This document shows positions 44,774 to 53,345 of a stretch of DNA of 64,000 nucleotides, piece by piece. The DNA comes from Victivallales bacterium (GTDB taxonomy: Bacteria; Verrucomicrobiota; Lentisphaeria; Oligosphaerales; Oligosphaeraceae): assembly GCA_017617415.1 (NCBI GenBank), contig JAFZWH010000162.1, positions 1 through 64,000 of the forward strand, written 5' to 3'. A model generated the notes under the pieces. That model was not told the origin of the DNA, searched no databases, and saw only the letters and a program-made list of their open reading frames with translations. Every line of letters starts with the position of its first letter. Positions within the stretch are counted from its first letter, which is position 1. Position numbers and translations under genes: made by a program.

Positions 44774-45661
44774 TTAATCTCTAAGCACGTGCATGGTGAG
44801 CTTAGCATCGTCCTCGCCGGAATCTTGGTTCCAGAAAGGACGGACCTTGCAACGGCTCCAGCTCGACCCCGTGACACTGGGATGGAACTGATTGTAGGCG
44901 AGGTTCTCCACATGCCCATCGCCCATCAGGAAGTTCGCCTTGCCGGCATGGCGAACATTCGTGGTGAAATAACCGGGCTGGGTCACCCAGCCGGGATATA
45001 CCTGGCCAATCTGCACCATGTGCGCATGGCCGCCATTGAGATATCCCTTGATCGTGGAGTCGCCCACGGAGTCGATTGGCGTGGAGTCAGTGATGAAAAT
45101 CAGGTTGGACAAGCGGGCACCCCAAGCCTCCAGGTCGGAGAGTTTGACGCCAGCGGGATGGCGATCCCACCAGCCACCAGAGCCAGCGGCATGAGGCTTC
45201 ATGTATTTGCCCCAGGTATTGAAATAGATGCCGTAGGAGACGTTCCGAGTATACTCATTGTTTTGGGTATCGCGGAAACTCGCGAACTGCTGATTGTCGT
45301 TCATGTTGAAGACCTCGGTAAGCGGATGGAACCGTCCAGTAACCGACGGGCACATCAGAGCTTTCGCGCCTGTGCCATACAGCTGATTCAGGAACAACGG
45401 CCATGGGCAACGCGATTGGCTAGTCGCATTGTAGCTGATATTGGGAGAATTCAGCCAGAAGTTGAAGACGGTGATGGAATAGCCGTCAGACTCCTGGATA
45501 TAGATGGCATTCATCAGGCCGATTTGCTTCATGTTGCTGGTGCAGGAGACGGTTTTGGCCTTCTCACGTGCCTTGGAGAGCGCGGGCAGGAGCATTGAGG
45601 CCAGGATGGCGATGATCGCGATCACCACCAGCAATTCAATGAGGGTGAAGGTTTTTTTCAT
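44774..45661 (-). CDS. H-X9-DG pseudopilin 5 of the array
   Basis: 295 residues from [13 protein letters not shown]; the upstream in-frame extension overlaps the promoter. H-X9-DG motif: [20 protein letters not shown]. Closest to member 3: both have [18 protein letters not shown] and RNVSYGI-FN-(A/T)-(F/W)-GKY. First gene of the array on the minus strand, downstream of the secreted GH-like gene at 45810-47828 but with its own promoter. Confidence 0.93.
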   Translation of the reverse strand: MKKTFTLIELLVVIAIIAILASMLLPALSKAREKAKTVSCTSNMKQIGLMNAIYIQESDGYSITVFNFWLNSPNISYNATSQSRCPWPLFLNQLYGTGAKALMCPSVTGRFHPLTEVFNMNDNQQFASFRDTQNNEYTRNVSYGIYFNTWGKYMKPHAAGSGGWWDRHPAGVKLSDLEAWGARLSNLIFITDSTPIDSVGDSTIKGYLNGGHAHMVQIGQVYPGWVTQPGYFTTNVRHAGKANFLMGDGHVENLAYNQFHPSVTGSSWSRCKVRPFWNQDSGEDDAKLTMHVLRD

Positions 45662-45719
45662 GGATGTTTTCTGTTTGGAGAGATGAATCAAGTATGAACA
45701 AATATGCAATACACTTATT

Positions 45720-45748
45720 ATTATAGGAAAAAAGTTGTTAAAAAACAA
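45720..45748 (-). promoter_or_regulatory. Sigma70-type promoter of pseudopilin 5
   Basis: -35 TTGTTT (45743-45748), 17-bp spacer, -10 TATAAT (45720-45725), leader of about 52 nt. The -35 region is part of the hairpin at 45733-45750. Confidence 0.55.
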
Positions 45749-45750
45749 CT
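45727..45750 (-). terminator. Weak AT-rich terminator of the secreted GH-like gene
   Basis: Stem AGTTGTT (45733-45739)/AACAACT (45744-45750), 4-nt loop, then six T on the minus strand (45732-45727). It follows the stop at 45810 by 60 bp and overlaps the next promoter. Confidence 0.5.
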
Positions 45751-45809
45751 CCTAATTGGAGAAATTATAAAAGAAAAGAAGTCGTTTCGAGTTATCAGGT
45801 GGATTGGGA

Positions 45810-47828
45810 TTAATTCTCTAGCACGTCGCTGGTGATGTCCACGCCCTCGAAGAGCCACGATCCGTTGGACTCTTCCACGCATTTGCCGTAACGGGAACGC
45901 AGTCCGGAAACCCCTGGCTGGAAGCGAACTTTGACCGGACCGGGACCGATGGAGGCAATCAGAATACGGACTTGTCCAGAATTGTCCATAAATGTCCGAA
46001 CCTCGGCCTGCCCCTCCAGGAGTTCGCAGGGCACCGGCTGGGAAACGTGGTCAGAGAGCAGGAAGGGCGCGAGTTCCTGGAGGAGTTTTGCGACCTCGCA
46101 GATGTCGCGCCAGCGATTGGCGAAGGTCTCAGGCGGTTCGACGGGCGTTTTGAAGGAGTTTGGGTCGGTGGGGCGTTTGAGGTCGAAGTCGGAGTAGTAG
46201 ATGAAGCCCTTGGCGCCGCGGATGGCCATCAGAAGCGTCATCGTGCGCATCTCGTCTTCGCTGGGTTCGACATATTCGGGGTAGGTCTCGGGCTTCCGGC
46301 GCGCCTGGTAGGTGCCCCAGTTGAAGAGCTGTGGCACGCACCAGCAGGCGGTCAGTCCGGAGGCATCAAAGGCGTCCATTGCGGTGATGACCTTTTGCTG
46401 TGAACGGGGCTCCGCCTTCTTCCCTAGCGGATAGGGGTCAACGCCGAAGACATCGCAGGCATTCGCGAAATAAGGCGCCTCGTTGTAGTCGCAGAGCACC
46501 CCCCAGGTCGGATGCCAGGGGTCCAGCCCATTGAGCAAGTCACGACGCTCATTGACCATGTCCACCTTCGCGAGGCTGATTTCGTCATTGAGGTACCAGG
46601 CGAGAATGGCAGGATGATCGCGCAGTTCGGTGACAAGGCGCGTCACCATCTCGTCCGGCGTGGCATCTGGCATTCCCAGATTCTGGGTCATGGCAGTGAC
46701 ATACTTCTCGAATTTTGCAGTGGGGAAGAAATCCTTGACGCTGAAGATGATTTTCTTGTCGTTGCGGTGCACCACATCCAACAGCGCACGGATTTTCTCA
46801 GGAGTAAGCGGCTTGGAAGGGACGCCGGGCAACCGCAGGCCGGGAGAATTGTATGGCATGAAGCAGTTGAAGGGGCTGCCCATGAGGCGCGCAAGGTCGT
46901 CAGGATTCCGCAGGTCGGAAAGATATAGTCCAATGGGCAGGAACGGCTTGCCGTCCACGATTGCGCGCCCGCGCTCGTCAATCACACAGGCACCTTGCGG
47001 ACGCTCCTGCGCCGCGTCCACCGCCTGGTAGGTGTGCTTCACCGCGTTGATGACTTCGCCGTCTGGATTCAGCAACTCGGCATTCAGCGTGACCCCTCCG
47101 GCAGACAATTCATCCAACGCAAATTCGAGAGTTCTGCTTTCGAGGGGCTGGACCTTGGTCTTCTCGCCGTCTGCGGTGCCCGTGGTCAAGCGCACGCTCC
47201 AGCCGTCAAAGTAGTCCGGACGGTCACTGCCCAGTTTGGCGACACGAACCCGTGCGATCTCGCCGTCGGTCTTCATCAGTCCCTGAAGCGGCTGCACCAG
47301 AAAGATGTCGGGGTTGCGGTCGGCGGGTTCCAGAGTCACGTTGTCAAACCACACATGGCCAGTGCCGCCCTTCTCCAAGTACAGCACCACCTGGCAGAAC
47401 TCCGTGCCAGGAACTGGGCACGCCGTGACCTCGCGGTAGGTCCAGTCGAAGGAGGCTTGCTGCGGGCCGATGTTGTATGCGCCGCCCAGCCATTTTTTCT
47501 CTGCGCTGTAGTATTCCACGCCATACGATGCCGTCGCGCGGTCACAGCCCTCGCCTTTCGTCCACAGGCTCAACTGATAGAGGCGGCCGACCTCCAGTTT
47601 GACCTGCTGAATAGGATAGGAATACTTTTCCGGATCATCACGCCAGACATGCAGTCCGCTGTTGCCGTTGTAGCCGCCATGGGCGTCAATCTCCGAACCT
47701 GCGGCCATCCGCCATCCGGTCTCGCCGTCCTCAAAGTCGCCATTCTTGAGCAAGGACGGAGCCGACTGGACAGAAATTGACAAAAGCAGACAAAACAGGG
47801 CAAACAAAGACAGAAGTGTGTGTTTCAT
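45810..47828 (-). CDS. Secreted GH-like TIM-barrel protein with N-terminal CBM
   Basis: 672 residues from MKHTLLSLFALFCLLLSISV (signal peptide, cleaving near VQSA). A jelly-roll module covers about 23-180 (LLKNGDFEDGETGWRMAAGS ... GTGHVWFDNVTLEP). The barrel begins GRAIVDGKPFLPIGLYLSDL near residue 300, with LRDHPAILAWYLNDEISLAK holding a candidate acid Glu, then CDVFGVDPYPLGKK and AIRGAKGFIYYSDFDLKRP. The layout parallels the protein at 16383-19229. Reaction unknown; GH2/GH5-like by pattern. It is divergent from the GH130 gene and upstream of the pseudopilin array. Confidence 0.74.
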   Translation of the reverse strand: MKHTLLSLFALFCLLLSISVQSAPSLLKNGDFEDGETGWRMAAGSEIDAHGGYNGNSGLHVWRDDPEKYSYPIQQVKLEVGRLYQLSLWTKGEGCDRATASYGVEYYSAEKKWLGGAYNIGPQQASFDWTYREVTACPVPGTEFCQVVLYLEKGGTGHVWFDNVTLEPADRNPDIFLVQPLQGLMKTDGEIARVRVAKLGSDRPDYFDGWSVRLTTGTADGEKTKVQPLESRTLEFALDELSAGGVTLNAELLNPDGEVINAVKHTYQAVDAAQERPQGACVIDERGRAIVDGKPFLPIGLYLSDLRNPDDLARLMGSPFNCFMPYNSPGLRLPGVPSKPLTPEKIRALLDVVHRNDKKIIFSVKDFFPTAKFEKYVTAMTQNLGMPDATPDEMVTRLVTELRDHPAILAWYLNDEISLAKVDMVNERRDLLNGLDPWHPTWGVLCDYNEAPYFANACDVFGVDPYPLGKKAEPRSQQKVITAMDAFDASGLTACWCVPQLFNWGTYQARRKPETYPEYVEPSEDEMRTMTLLMAIRGAKGFIYYSDFDLKRPTDPNSFKTPVEPPETFANRWRDICEVAKLLQELAPFLLSDHVSQPVPCELLEGQAEVRTFMDNSGQVRILIASIGPGPVKVRFQPGVSGLRSRYGKCVEESNGSWLFEGVDITSDVLEN

Positions 47829-47967
47829 AATCCGGCTCCAGCGTGGTAAGTGAATTGGGAACAAAACGATAGCATAAAATAACCTCTGTCTTCGATTTTG
47901 TCGCCCGATTTATTTTATATTATTTCATCTGTCGTTTTTTGACAATTCTCCCCCTGTCGGAACGCTG

Positions 47968-48017
47968 TACCCTGCAATTCCACGGGGGCTCAGCCCCCGA
48001 ACCCCCGCCAGTTTCCA
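47968..48017 (+). repeat. GC-rich palindromic intergenic repeat, third copy
   Basis: TACCCTGCAATTCCACGGGG then GCTCAGCCCCCGAACCCCCG; same family as 14166-14280 and 62307-62355. Leads directly into the CATTCCT heptamers. Confidence 0.78.
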
Positions 48018-48036
48018 TTCCTCATTCCTCATTCCT
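48016..48036 (+). repeat. Heptamer tandem repeat CATTCCT x3 before the GH130 gene
   Basis: Three exact units, then CATTT and nine bases to the ATG at 48046. No Shine-Dalgarno sequence. Confidence 0.9.
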
Positions 48037-48045
48037 CATTTGGTT

Positions 48046-49134
48046 ATGCGCAATCCCTTCAAAGATCTTCCGCAGCACGTCGGTGAACTGCACACCAGTC
48101 CCATCATCCGCCGCTACGAGGGCAACCCCATCCTCACCTCCAAGGACGTGCCCTACCCCGCGACCTACGTCTTCAACGCCGGCGTAAACCGCTATCACGG
48201 CAAATACTACATCGCTCCGCGCGTGGACCTCTTCAACGGCCGCGAGCGCCCTGCCCTCGACATGGGCACCGGCTTCGGCGTGAGCGACGACGGCATCCAC
48301 TTCGAGATGATGCCCGACTGGGTCCGCGTCCACTACAAGGGCGTGGTGCTACCATGGCTGGTGGACTCGCGCCTGACCGTGCTGGAGGACCAGCTCTACC
48401 TCACCTTCTGCTTCGAGAACCAGCACTCCGAGCGCCCCGGCATCGCCCGTTGGCGCGGCGAAGGCGTGGACTTCGACGCCGTGTGCATCGGCATCCCGCA
48501 ACAGCGCAACATGGTGCTCTTCCCAGAGAAGGTGAACGGGATGTACATGCGTCTGGAGCGCCCCTCCAACCAGTGGCACGATCCTTTCAGCATCTGGTAT
48601 GCCTTCTCGCCCGACCTGCGCTACTGGGGCGACCAGGAGCTCTATCTGGGCTGCGAGGACGTCCCGTGGGCCAACCGCAAGATCGGCGCGGCCGCCCCGC
48701 CCATCAAGACCGACCGCGGATGGCTGCTCCTCTTCCACGCTGTGGACTTTGACGCCGACCGCCATGTCAAGTGCATGGCCACCGACGACTGGCAGTTGCG
48801 CTACACCGTCGGTGCCGCGCTCTTCTCGCCGGAAAACCCCACGAAACTCGTCGCCATCACCAAACAGCCCATTCTGGTCGCCGAGGCACCCTACGAGACC
48901 GGGCCCGACGCCCACTGCTGGGTGGAAAACACCATCTTCCCCTGCGGCGCCTTCCTCGAAGACGACCAGAACACCCTCCGCATCTACTACGGCTCCGGCG
49001 ACAACAACACCTGCCTGGCCTTCACCACCCTGAAGGAACTCTGGACCGTGATGTCCCCCGCCACCCGTCTGGCCGACACCGCCACGGTGCATTTCCGCTA
49101 CGAGAAGTGGCAGGGCAATCCCACCAACGCCTGA
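48046..49134 (+). CDS. GH130-type glycosidase/phosphorylase
   Basis: 362 residues from [16 protein letters not shown]; an in-frame TTG two codons earlier is not used here. The five-bladed propeller family is recognised from [88 protein letters not shown] and [22 protein letters not shown]130 enzymes act on beta-linked mannosides, usually by phosphorolysis. No signal peptide, so cytoplasmic. The acetyltransferase gene starts 4 bp after its stop. Confidence 0.9.
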   Translation: MRNPFKDLPQHVGELHTSPIIRRYEGNPILTSKDVPYPATYVFNAGVNRYHGKYYIAPRVDLFNGRERPALDMGTGFGVSDDGIHFEMMPDWVRVHYKGVVLPWLVDSRLTVLEDQLYLTFCFENQHSERPGIARWRGEGVDFDAVCIGIPQQRNMVLFPEKVNGMYMRLERPSNQWHDPFSIWYAFSPDLRYWGDQELYLGCEDVPWANRKIGAAAPPIKTDRGWLLLFHAVDFDADRHVKCMATDDWQLRYTVGAALFSPENPTKLVAITKQPILVAEAPYETGPDAHCWVENTIFPCGAFLEDDQNTLRIYYGSGDNNTCLAFTTLKELWTVMSPATRLADTATVHFRYEKWQGNPTNA

Positions 49135-49138
49135 CACC

Positions 49139-49777
49139 ATGAACGAAGAAGATAAAATCCTGCGCGGCGAACTCTTCTGCCCTGGCGACCCGCTTCTCAA
49201 GGCGATGAAGTTGCGCTCCCACGACCTCAGCGCCCAATACAGCCGAACCAGCGAAAGCGAGACCGAGGCACGCGCACGCCTCGCTCATGAAATCCTTGCC
49301 GAGTTCGGCGAGGGCTCCTTCATGCAGGGCCCCGTCTTCTTCCACTACGGGAAGCACACCCGCATCGGCCTGCGCAATTTCATCAACTACAACTTCACCG
49401 TGCAGGACGACGCCCTCGTGACCATCGGCAACGACAACAACTTCGGTCCCAACGTCACCATCGTCACCCCCTGCCACCCCCTCCTGCCTGACGAACGCCG
49501 CACGATGCTCAACGAGCATGGCGAGCCTAAACACCTCTGCTACGCCAAGCCCGTGACCATCGGCAACGACTGCTGGTTTGGCGCCAATGTCGTGATTTGC
49601 CCAGGCGTGACCATCGGCGACAACTGCGTGATCGGCGCGGGAAGCGTGGTCACGCATGACATTCCCGCGAACTCCGTGGCCGTCGGCGTACCCTGCCGCA
49701 TGCAACGCACGCTCTCCGACGCCGACAGCATGGCCAATTATCCCGAAATTCTTGGTCACAACCAAGTAATGCACTGA
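49139..49777 (+). CDS. Hexapeptide-repeat sugar O-acetyltransferase (maltose/galactoside type)
   Basis: 212 residues. The N-terminal helical part ([20 protein letters not shown]) is like the Mac domain of maltose/galactoside acetyltransferases. The left-handed beta-helix follows: [34 protein letters not shown] with the catalytic His, [40 protein letters not shown] and [15 protein letters not shown]. It should move acetyl from acetyl-CoA to a sugar hydroxyl. Tight spacing with the GH130 gene suggests a shared glycan pathway (inference). Confidence 0.88.
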   Translation: MNEEDKILRGELFCPGDPLLKAMKLRSHDLSAQYSRTSESETEARARLAHEILAEFGEGSFMQGPVFFHYGKHTRIGLRNFINYNFTVQDDALVTIGNDNNFGPNVTIVTPCHPLLPDERRTMLNEHGEPKHLCYAKPVTIGNDCWFGANVVICPGVTIGDNCVIGAGSVVTHDIPANSVAVGVPCRMQRTLSDADSMANYPEILGHNQVMH

Positions 49778-49786
49778 TATTTACCG

Positions 49787-49943
49787 CGCGCGTCCTACGG
49801 AAGGCGAACTGGTCTGGCAGTCGCGCGTCCTGTGGAAGGCGGACCGGTCTGACAGTCGCGCGTCACGCGGAAGGCGGGCCGGTCTGGCAGTCGCGCGTCC
49901 CGCGGAAGGAAGGCGGACCGGTCTGGCAGGCGCGCGTCCCGCG
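49787..49943 (+). repeat. Tandem 35-bp repeat, about 4.5 copies
   Basis: Units begin CGCGCGTCC at 49787, 49822, 49857, 49892 and 49931 (spacing 35, 35, 35, 39; the last carries a 4-bp insertion). The core reads GGAAGGCGGACCGGTCTGGC. Units are contiguous and without spacers, so this is not a CRISPR array. It lies between convergent genes; partial copies occur at 39269-39323. Confidence 0.9.
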
Positions 49944-49951
49944 CGACACGA

Positions 49952-52141
49952 TTACGAATTTCGCATGGCCCGCATAGCATTCAGCGTGGCCAACACCGCC
50001 ACCCCCACGTCGCCGAAGACCGCCAGCCAGAGATTCACATAGCCCAGCGCCCCAAGAACCAATATTATTGCTTTGACGCCCAAGGCAAAAGCGATATTCT
50101 GCCGGACAATCGCCAGCGTCCTGCGCGCGATGCGGATGGCCACCGCAACCCGCGAGGGCTGGTCGGTCATCAGCACCGCATCCGCGGCGGCGATGGCGGC
50201 GTCCGAGCCGATGCCGCCCATGGCGATGCCCAGGTCCGCGCGAGCCAGCACCGGCGCGTCGTTGATGCCATCGCCCACGAAGACCACCTTGGTTCCGACT
50301 GGCTTCTCCTGCTCCAGGCGTTCCACCTGCGCCACTTTGTCGGCAGGGAGCAGTTCCGCGTGGAAGCCGTCCAGTCCCAGCAAAGTGGCGGTCTCCTCGG
50401 CGACGGCACGATGGTCGCCGGTGAGCATCAGGACCTTGCCAACGCCCTCGCGGCGCAACGCCTCGACGGCGGCGGCGCTGTCGGTTTTCAGTTGGTCGGC
50501 AATGGTGATTGCGCCCGCATAGCGCCCCTCCACGGCGACATGCACCACCGTGCCGTCCTCCCGCGAGAAGACCTCCTCGATTTGATTCTCCACAAGGAAT
50601 CTGCGATTTCCTGCAAGGACCGCCTTGCCATCCAGACGCGCCTTCACGCCGTGGCCGGCGACCTCCTCCAGGTCCGTCACGCGGGCGGGCTCCAGCGGTC
50701 GCGGCGCAGCCTGACGCACCGCCACCGCGATCGGGTGATTCGAGGCGCTCTCCGCATGGGCGGCGTGGTCCAGCACCTCCTCGCGGCTGAAGCCAGGGGC
50801 GGGAGTGACCTCTTGCACGCGGAAGGCACCCTGCGTGAGCGTGCCGGTCTTGTCAAAGACCACCGTGGAGACCTTGGCCAAGGCATCAATGCACGCACTG
50901 CCCTTGACCAGGATACTCTGGCGTGACGCCGCGCCGATACCGCCGAAGTAACTCAGCGGAACCGAGATGACCAGCGCACACGGGCAGGAGACCACCAGGA
51001 ACACCAATGCGCGGTGCATCCACATCGACCACGCGCCGAAGCCAAACAGGGGTGGCAGAACTGCCAGGAGCAATGCTCCAGCCACCACTGCGGGCGTATA
51101 GTAACGCGCGAAGACCGTGATGAAACGCTCAGTCGGCGTCTTGAGGGCGCTGGCGTGCTGAACCAACTCGAGGATGCGCGAGACCGTGGACTCCCCGAAG
51201 GGCTTGGTGGTCCGTATCTTCAGTTGCCCCGTCTGGCAGATCGTCCCCGAAAGCACCTCATCGCCGGAAGCCACCTCGCGGGGCAACGACTCGCCAGTCA
51301 GCACCGAGGTGTCCAACAGCGAACGCCCAGCTGTGACCACGCCATCCAGCGGAATGCGCTCGCCGGGGTTCACCACGATGACTTCACCGACGGCGACCTC
51401 CTCCGGAGCAACCTCGCTCGTGCCATCCGCCGTCTCCAGACGCGCCATCTCCGGCCGCAGATCCATCATCGAGGCGATGGACTGACGGCTCTTCCCCACC
51501 GCACGACGCTGAAAGGCCTCGCCCACCTGATAGAAGAGCATCACCGCCACCGCCTCGGGGCATTCGCCAATCGCGAATGCGCCAAGCGACGCCACCGTCA
51601 TCAGGAAAGTCTCGTCCAGGAACTCACGGCTCCGCAAATTCTTTATAAAATTCAATATAACTTCTTGTCCTACAAGTAGATATGATATAAGATAAAACAC
51701 CCTGGCAACCGCCATTGGCAGCCAGCGGGCGGTCAGCATCGTGATCGCAAAGAGCACCGCGCCCGCAATCAGCATCGTCGTGCGGTGACGTGCGCAGAAC
51801 CCACCGCGATTATCATCGGCGTCTTCTTCGAGTTCGGAAGGCGCGACATACGTGCGCCGAACCGATGGCGCATGGTCCCTCAGCCATTGGGTGAGCGTGC
51901 GCAACGCCACCGGCAGACGGACGGCATCGCCATCTTGCACCGTGACCATCAGGGCATTCTTCTCCCATTCCAACTCGGCGGACGACACTACCGACTGGAT
52001 AGCATTCGACAGTCCCTCGCGGAACTCATCCACTGGTCCCTCGAAATAGACCGTCCGCTGATTTAATGCACGCGACGGCTGATTCGCCAGCGGCGCAGCA
52101 TGTCCACAGCACGCCGCCTGATTTTCGTGGTGACAACACAT
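49952..52141 (-). CDS. zntA: Zn/Cd/Pb-translocating P1B-type ATPase
   Basis: 729 residues. The N-terminus is Cys/His-rich (MCCHHENQAACCGH) in place of a classical GMTCxxC domain, then a short HMA-like region. Membrane helices and P-type motifs follow: TGESLPREV, the metal-site helix VVSCPCALVISVPLSYFGGI, phosphorylation site VVFDKTGTLTQG, SNHPIAVAVRQ with the HP pair and VFVGDGINDAPVLARADLGI. The CPC motif and overall layout point to a Zn2+/Cd2+/Pb2+ exporter. It is downstream of the ArsR/SmtB gene on the same strand with 57 bp between. Confidence 0.93.
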   Translation of the reverse strand: MCCHHENQAACCGHAAPLANQPSRALNQRTVYFEGPVDEFREGLSNAIQSVVSSAELEWEKNALMVTVQDGDAVRLPVALRTLTQWLRDHAPSVRRTYVAPSELEEDADDNRGGFCARHRTTMLIAGAVLFAITMLTARWLPMAVARVFYLISYLLVGQEVILNFIKNLRSREFLDETFLMTVASLGAFAIGECPEAVAVMLFYQVGEAFQRRAVGKSRQSIASMMDLRPEMARLETADGTSEVAPEEVAVGEVIVVNPGERIPLDGVVTAGRSLLDTSVLTGESLPREVASGDEVLSGTICQTGQLKIRTTKPFGESTVSRILELVQHASALKTPTERFITVFARYYTPAVVAGALLLAVLPPLFGFGAWSMWMHRALVFLVVSCPCALVISVPLSYFGGIGAASRQSILVKGSACIDALAKVSTVVFDKTGTLTQGAFRVQEVTPAPGFSREEVLDHAAHAESASNHPIAVAVRQAAPRPLEPARVTDLEEVAGHGVKARLDGKAVLAGNRRFLVENQIEEVFSREDGTVVHVAVEGRYAGAITIADQLKTDSAAAVEALRREGVGKVLMLTGDHRAVAEETATLLGLDGFHAELLPADKVAQVERLEQEKPVGTKVVFVGDGINDAPVLARADLGIAMGGIGSDAAIAAADAVLMTDQPSRVAVAIRIARRTLAIVRQNIAFALGVKAIILVLGALGYVNLWLAVFGDVGVAVLATLNAMRAMRNS

Positions 52142-52183
52142 TTGCCTAACTAACCACTCAACTATCTTATCTCAAGATACCTA

Positions 52184-52204
52184 ATTACGCATTACGCATT
52201 ACGA
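52184..52204 (-). repeat. Heptamer tandem repeat GCGTAAT x3 between arsR-type gene and zntA
   Basis: On the minus strand the units read TCGTAAT, GCGTAAT, GCGTAAT; the first overlaps the TAA stop of the repressor gene (52199-52201). The repeats lie upstream of the zntA ATG at 52141. Confidence 0.85.
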
Positions 52205-52588
52205 ATTGGTATGGTGTTTCTCATTGACGTGAACCAGCCCCTGATAGAAAAGGTTGTTCACATGCTCGTCGTCCAGAGAGTAGTAAATCACCTTGCCGTC
52301 CCGCCGCCATTTCACCAAGTCGCTCTGACGAAGTATCTGCAACTGATGCGACACGGCGGACTGGCTCATCCCCAGCAACGCCGCCAAGTCGCACACGCAC
52401 ATCTCCGAGAGTAGCAACGCATTCACAATCTTCAGACGGCTCGGGTCGCCCAGCACTTTGAACAAACTTGCGACCCAGCGAAGCACCTCCTCATCTGTCA
52501 GACCATGATGGACCCGTTGCAGCACCTCCGTATGCAACGCCGTTGATTCGCAGATTGGCGCTATTGACTTTCCTTTGCTCTTCGGCAT
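52199..52588 (-). CDS. ArsR/SmtB-family metal-sensing repressor (CadC/ZntR-like)
   Basis: 129 residues. Winged helix: LFKVLGDPSRLKIVNALLLS, EMCVCDLAALLGMSQSAVSH, QLQILRQSDLVKWRRDGKVI. Two metal sites can be read. The alpha3 site has CVC as in CadC, with Cys in PICES near the N-terminus as partner. The alpha5 site DEHVNNLFYQGLVHVNE matches the SmtB spacing D-x-H-x10-H-x2-E. It should repress the zntA operon until Zn2+, Cd2+ or Pb2+ binds. A candidate operator lies at 52611-52633. Confidence 0.92.
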   Translation of the reverse strand: MPKSKGKSIAPICESTALHTEVLQRVHHGLTDEEVLRWVASLFKVLGDPSRLKIVNALLLSEMCVCDLAALLGMSQSAVSHQLQILRQSDLVKWRRDGKVIYYSLDDEHVNNLFYQGLVHVNEKHHTNS

Positions 52589-52610
52589 CCTTCATCTCCG
52601 TTTTTATTGT

Positions 52611-52633
52611 TGAACAAATGAACACTCATTCAT
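52611..52633. promoter_or_regulatory. Candidate SmtB/ArsR operator
   Basis: Inverted repeat ATGAACACTCATTCAT (52618-52633; ATGAA-N6-TTCAT), plus a direct TGAACA repeat (52611-52616, 52619-52624). Similar to known SmtB/CzrA sites with a TGAA-N6-TTCA core. It sits 23 bp upstream of the repressor start. Confidence 0.55.
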
Positions 52634-52743
52634 ACTTTAATGCGAAAATCACGTTTTTCAAACTGCCCGTGCGGGTACAACTGAATCTTTTTCGGGAAAT
52701 ATATTAAGGCGAAAGTCCACTTCAGTCCATTTCCTATGTACCC

Positions 52744-53310
52744 GTGTCCAACGACCTCTCCAGTGCGATTGCCACGAAAGTGATTCGTTTTCAGGCATTG
52801 CTGCGTCAGCACGCGACTCCCTGGTCGGTCTTCGAGCGTCTTCATGCGGGCAGTGGTCTGTTGTTCGTCCTTCGGCTTCTCCTCTACGCCTTTGGCATCG
52901 GCTGTGTCCTCTCCTTTTTCGCACCGAAGATTTCCGCCTTCGTCTTCCATTGGGGCTGGCGGTTCTTTCTGAGTTACCCCATCGTGGTTCTTATCCACTT
53001 GGGATGGTGGAACCATTTTCTACGTGGCGCAACGACCTTTCCCTGCCGGGTGGCAAAAGGATGTCACATCCGAATTCCGGGGTTTGTCTTGCTTCCCGTC
53101 GAAGACCTGAATGGCAAGCGGCATGGGCGGCTCATCGTTCCCCACAAGATCTTCCTCTCCTATGGTTTTGCGCAACTTCGTCCCGCCGACCAACTCACCG
53201 CCTTGCAGACACGGTTCCTTTTCTGGCGGCTTCTCCTGCCGACCGAATTGGTCTTCGACTCCCTGCAACCCGAACTGACCAACCTCACCCAGCAATGGGA
53301 GGAGAACTGA
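52744..53310 (+). CDS. Hypothetical membrane protein
   Basis: 188 residues, GTG start (no better ATG nearby). Two hydrophobic segments near 40-62 (LLFVLRLLLYAFGIGCVLSF) and 68-90 (FHWGWRFFLSYPIVVLIHLG), the rest soluble with GCHIRIPGFVLLPVEDLNGK. No family recognised. It is divergent from the metal repressor and 34 bp upstream of a GH78 gene, with heptamer-like repeats between. Confidence 0.6.
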   Translation: MSNDLSSAIATKVIRFQALLRQHATPWSVFERLHAGSGLLFVLRLLLYAFGIGCVLSFFAPKISAFVFHWGWRFFLSYPIVVLIHLGWWNHFLRGATTFPCRVAKGCHIRIPGFVLLPVEDLNGKRHGRLIVPHKIFLSYGFAQLRPADQLTALQTRFLFWRLLLPTELVFDSLQPELTNLTQQWEEN

Positions 53311-53317
53311 CTTTTCC

Positions 53318-53345
53318 CTTTAACCTTTTAACTTTCAACTCATAA
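53318..53345 (+). repeat. Degenerate heptamers before the second GH78 gene
   Basis: CTTTAAC, CTTTTAA, CTTTCAA, CTCATAA run from just after the TGA of the upstream gene (53308-53310) into the ATG at 53345. No Shine-Dalgarno sequence. Confidence 0.6.

Noticed and set aside
49787-49943. CRISPR array
   Set aside because: Units are contiguous with no spacers, and no cas gene is present.
49795-49980. 61-codon frame RDARLPDRPAF-like
   Set aside because: It is only the translation of the 35-bp tandem repeat.
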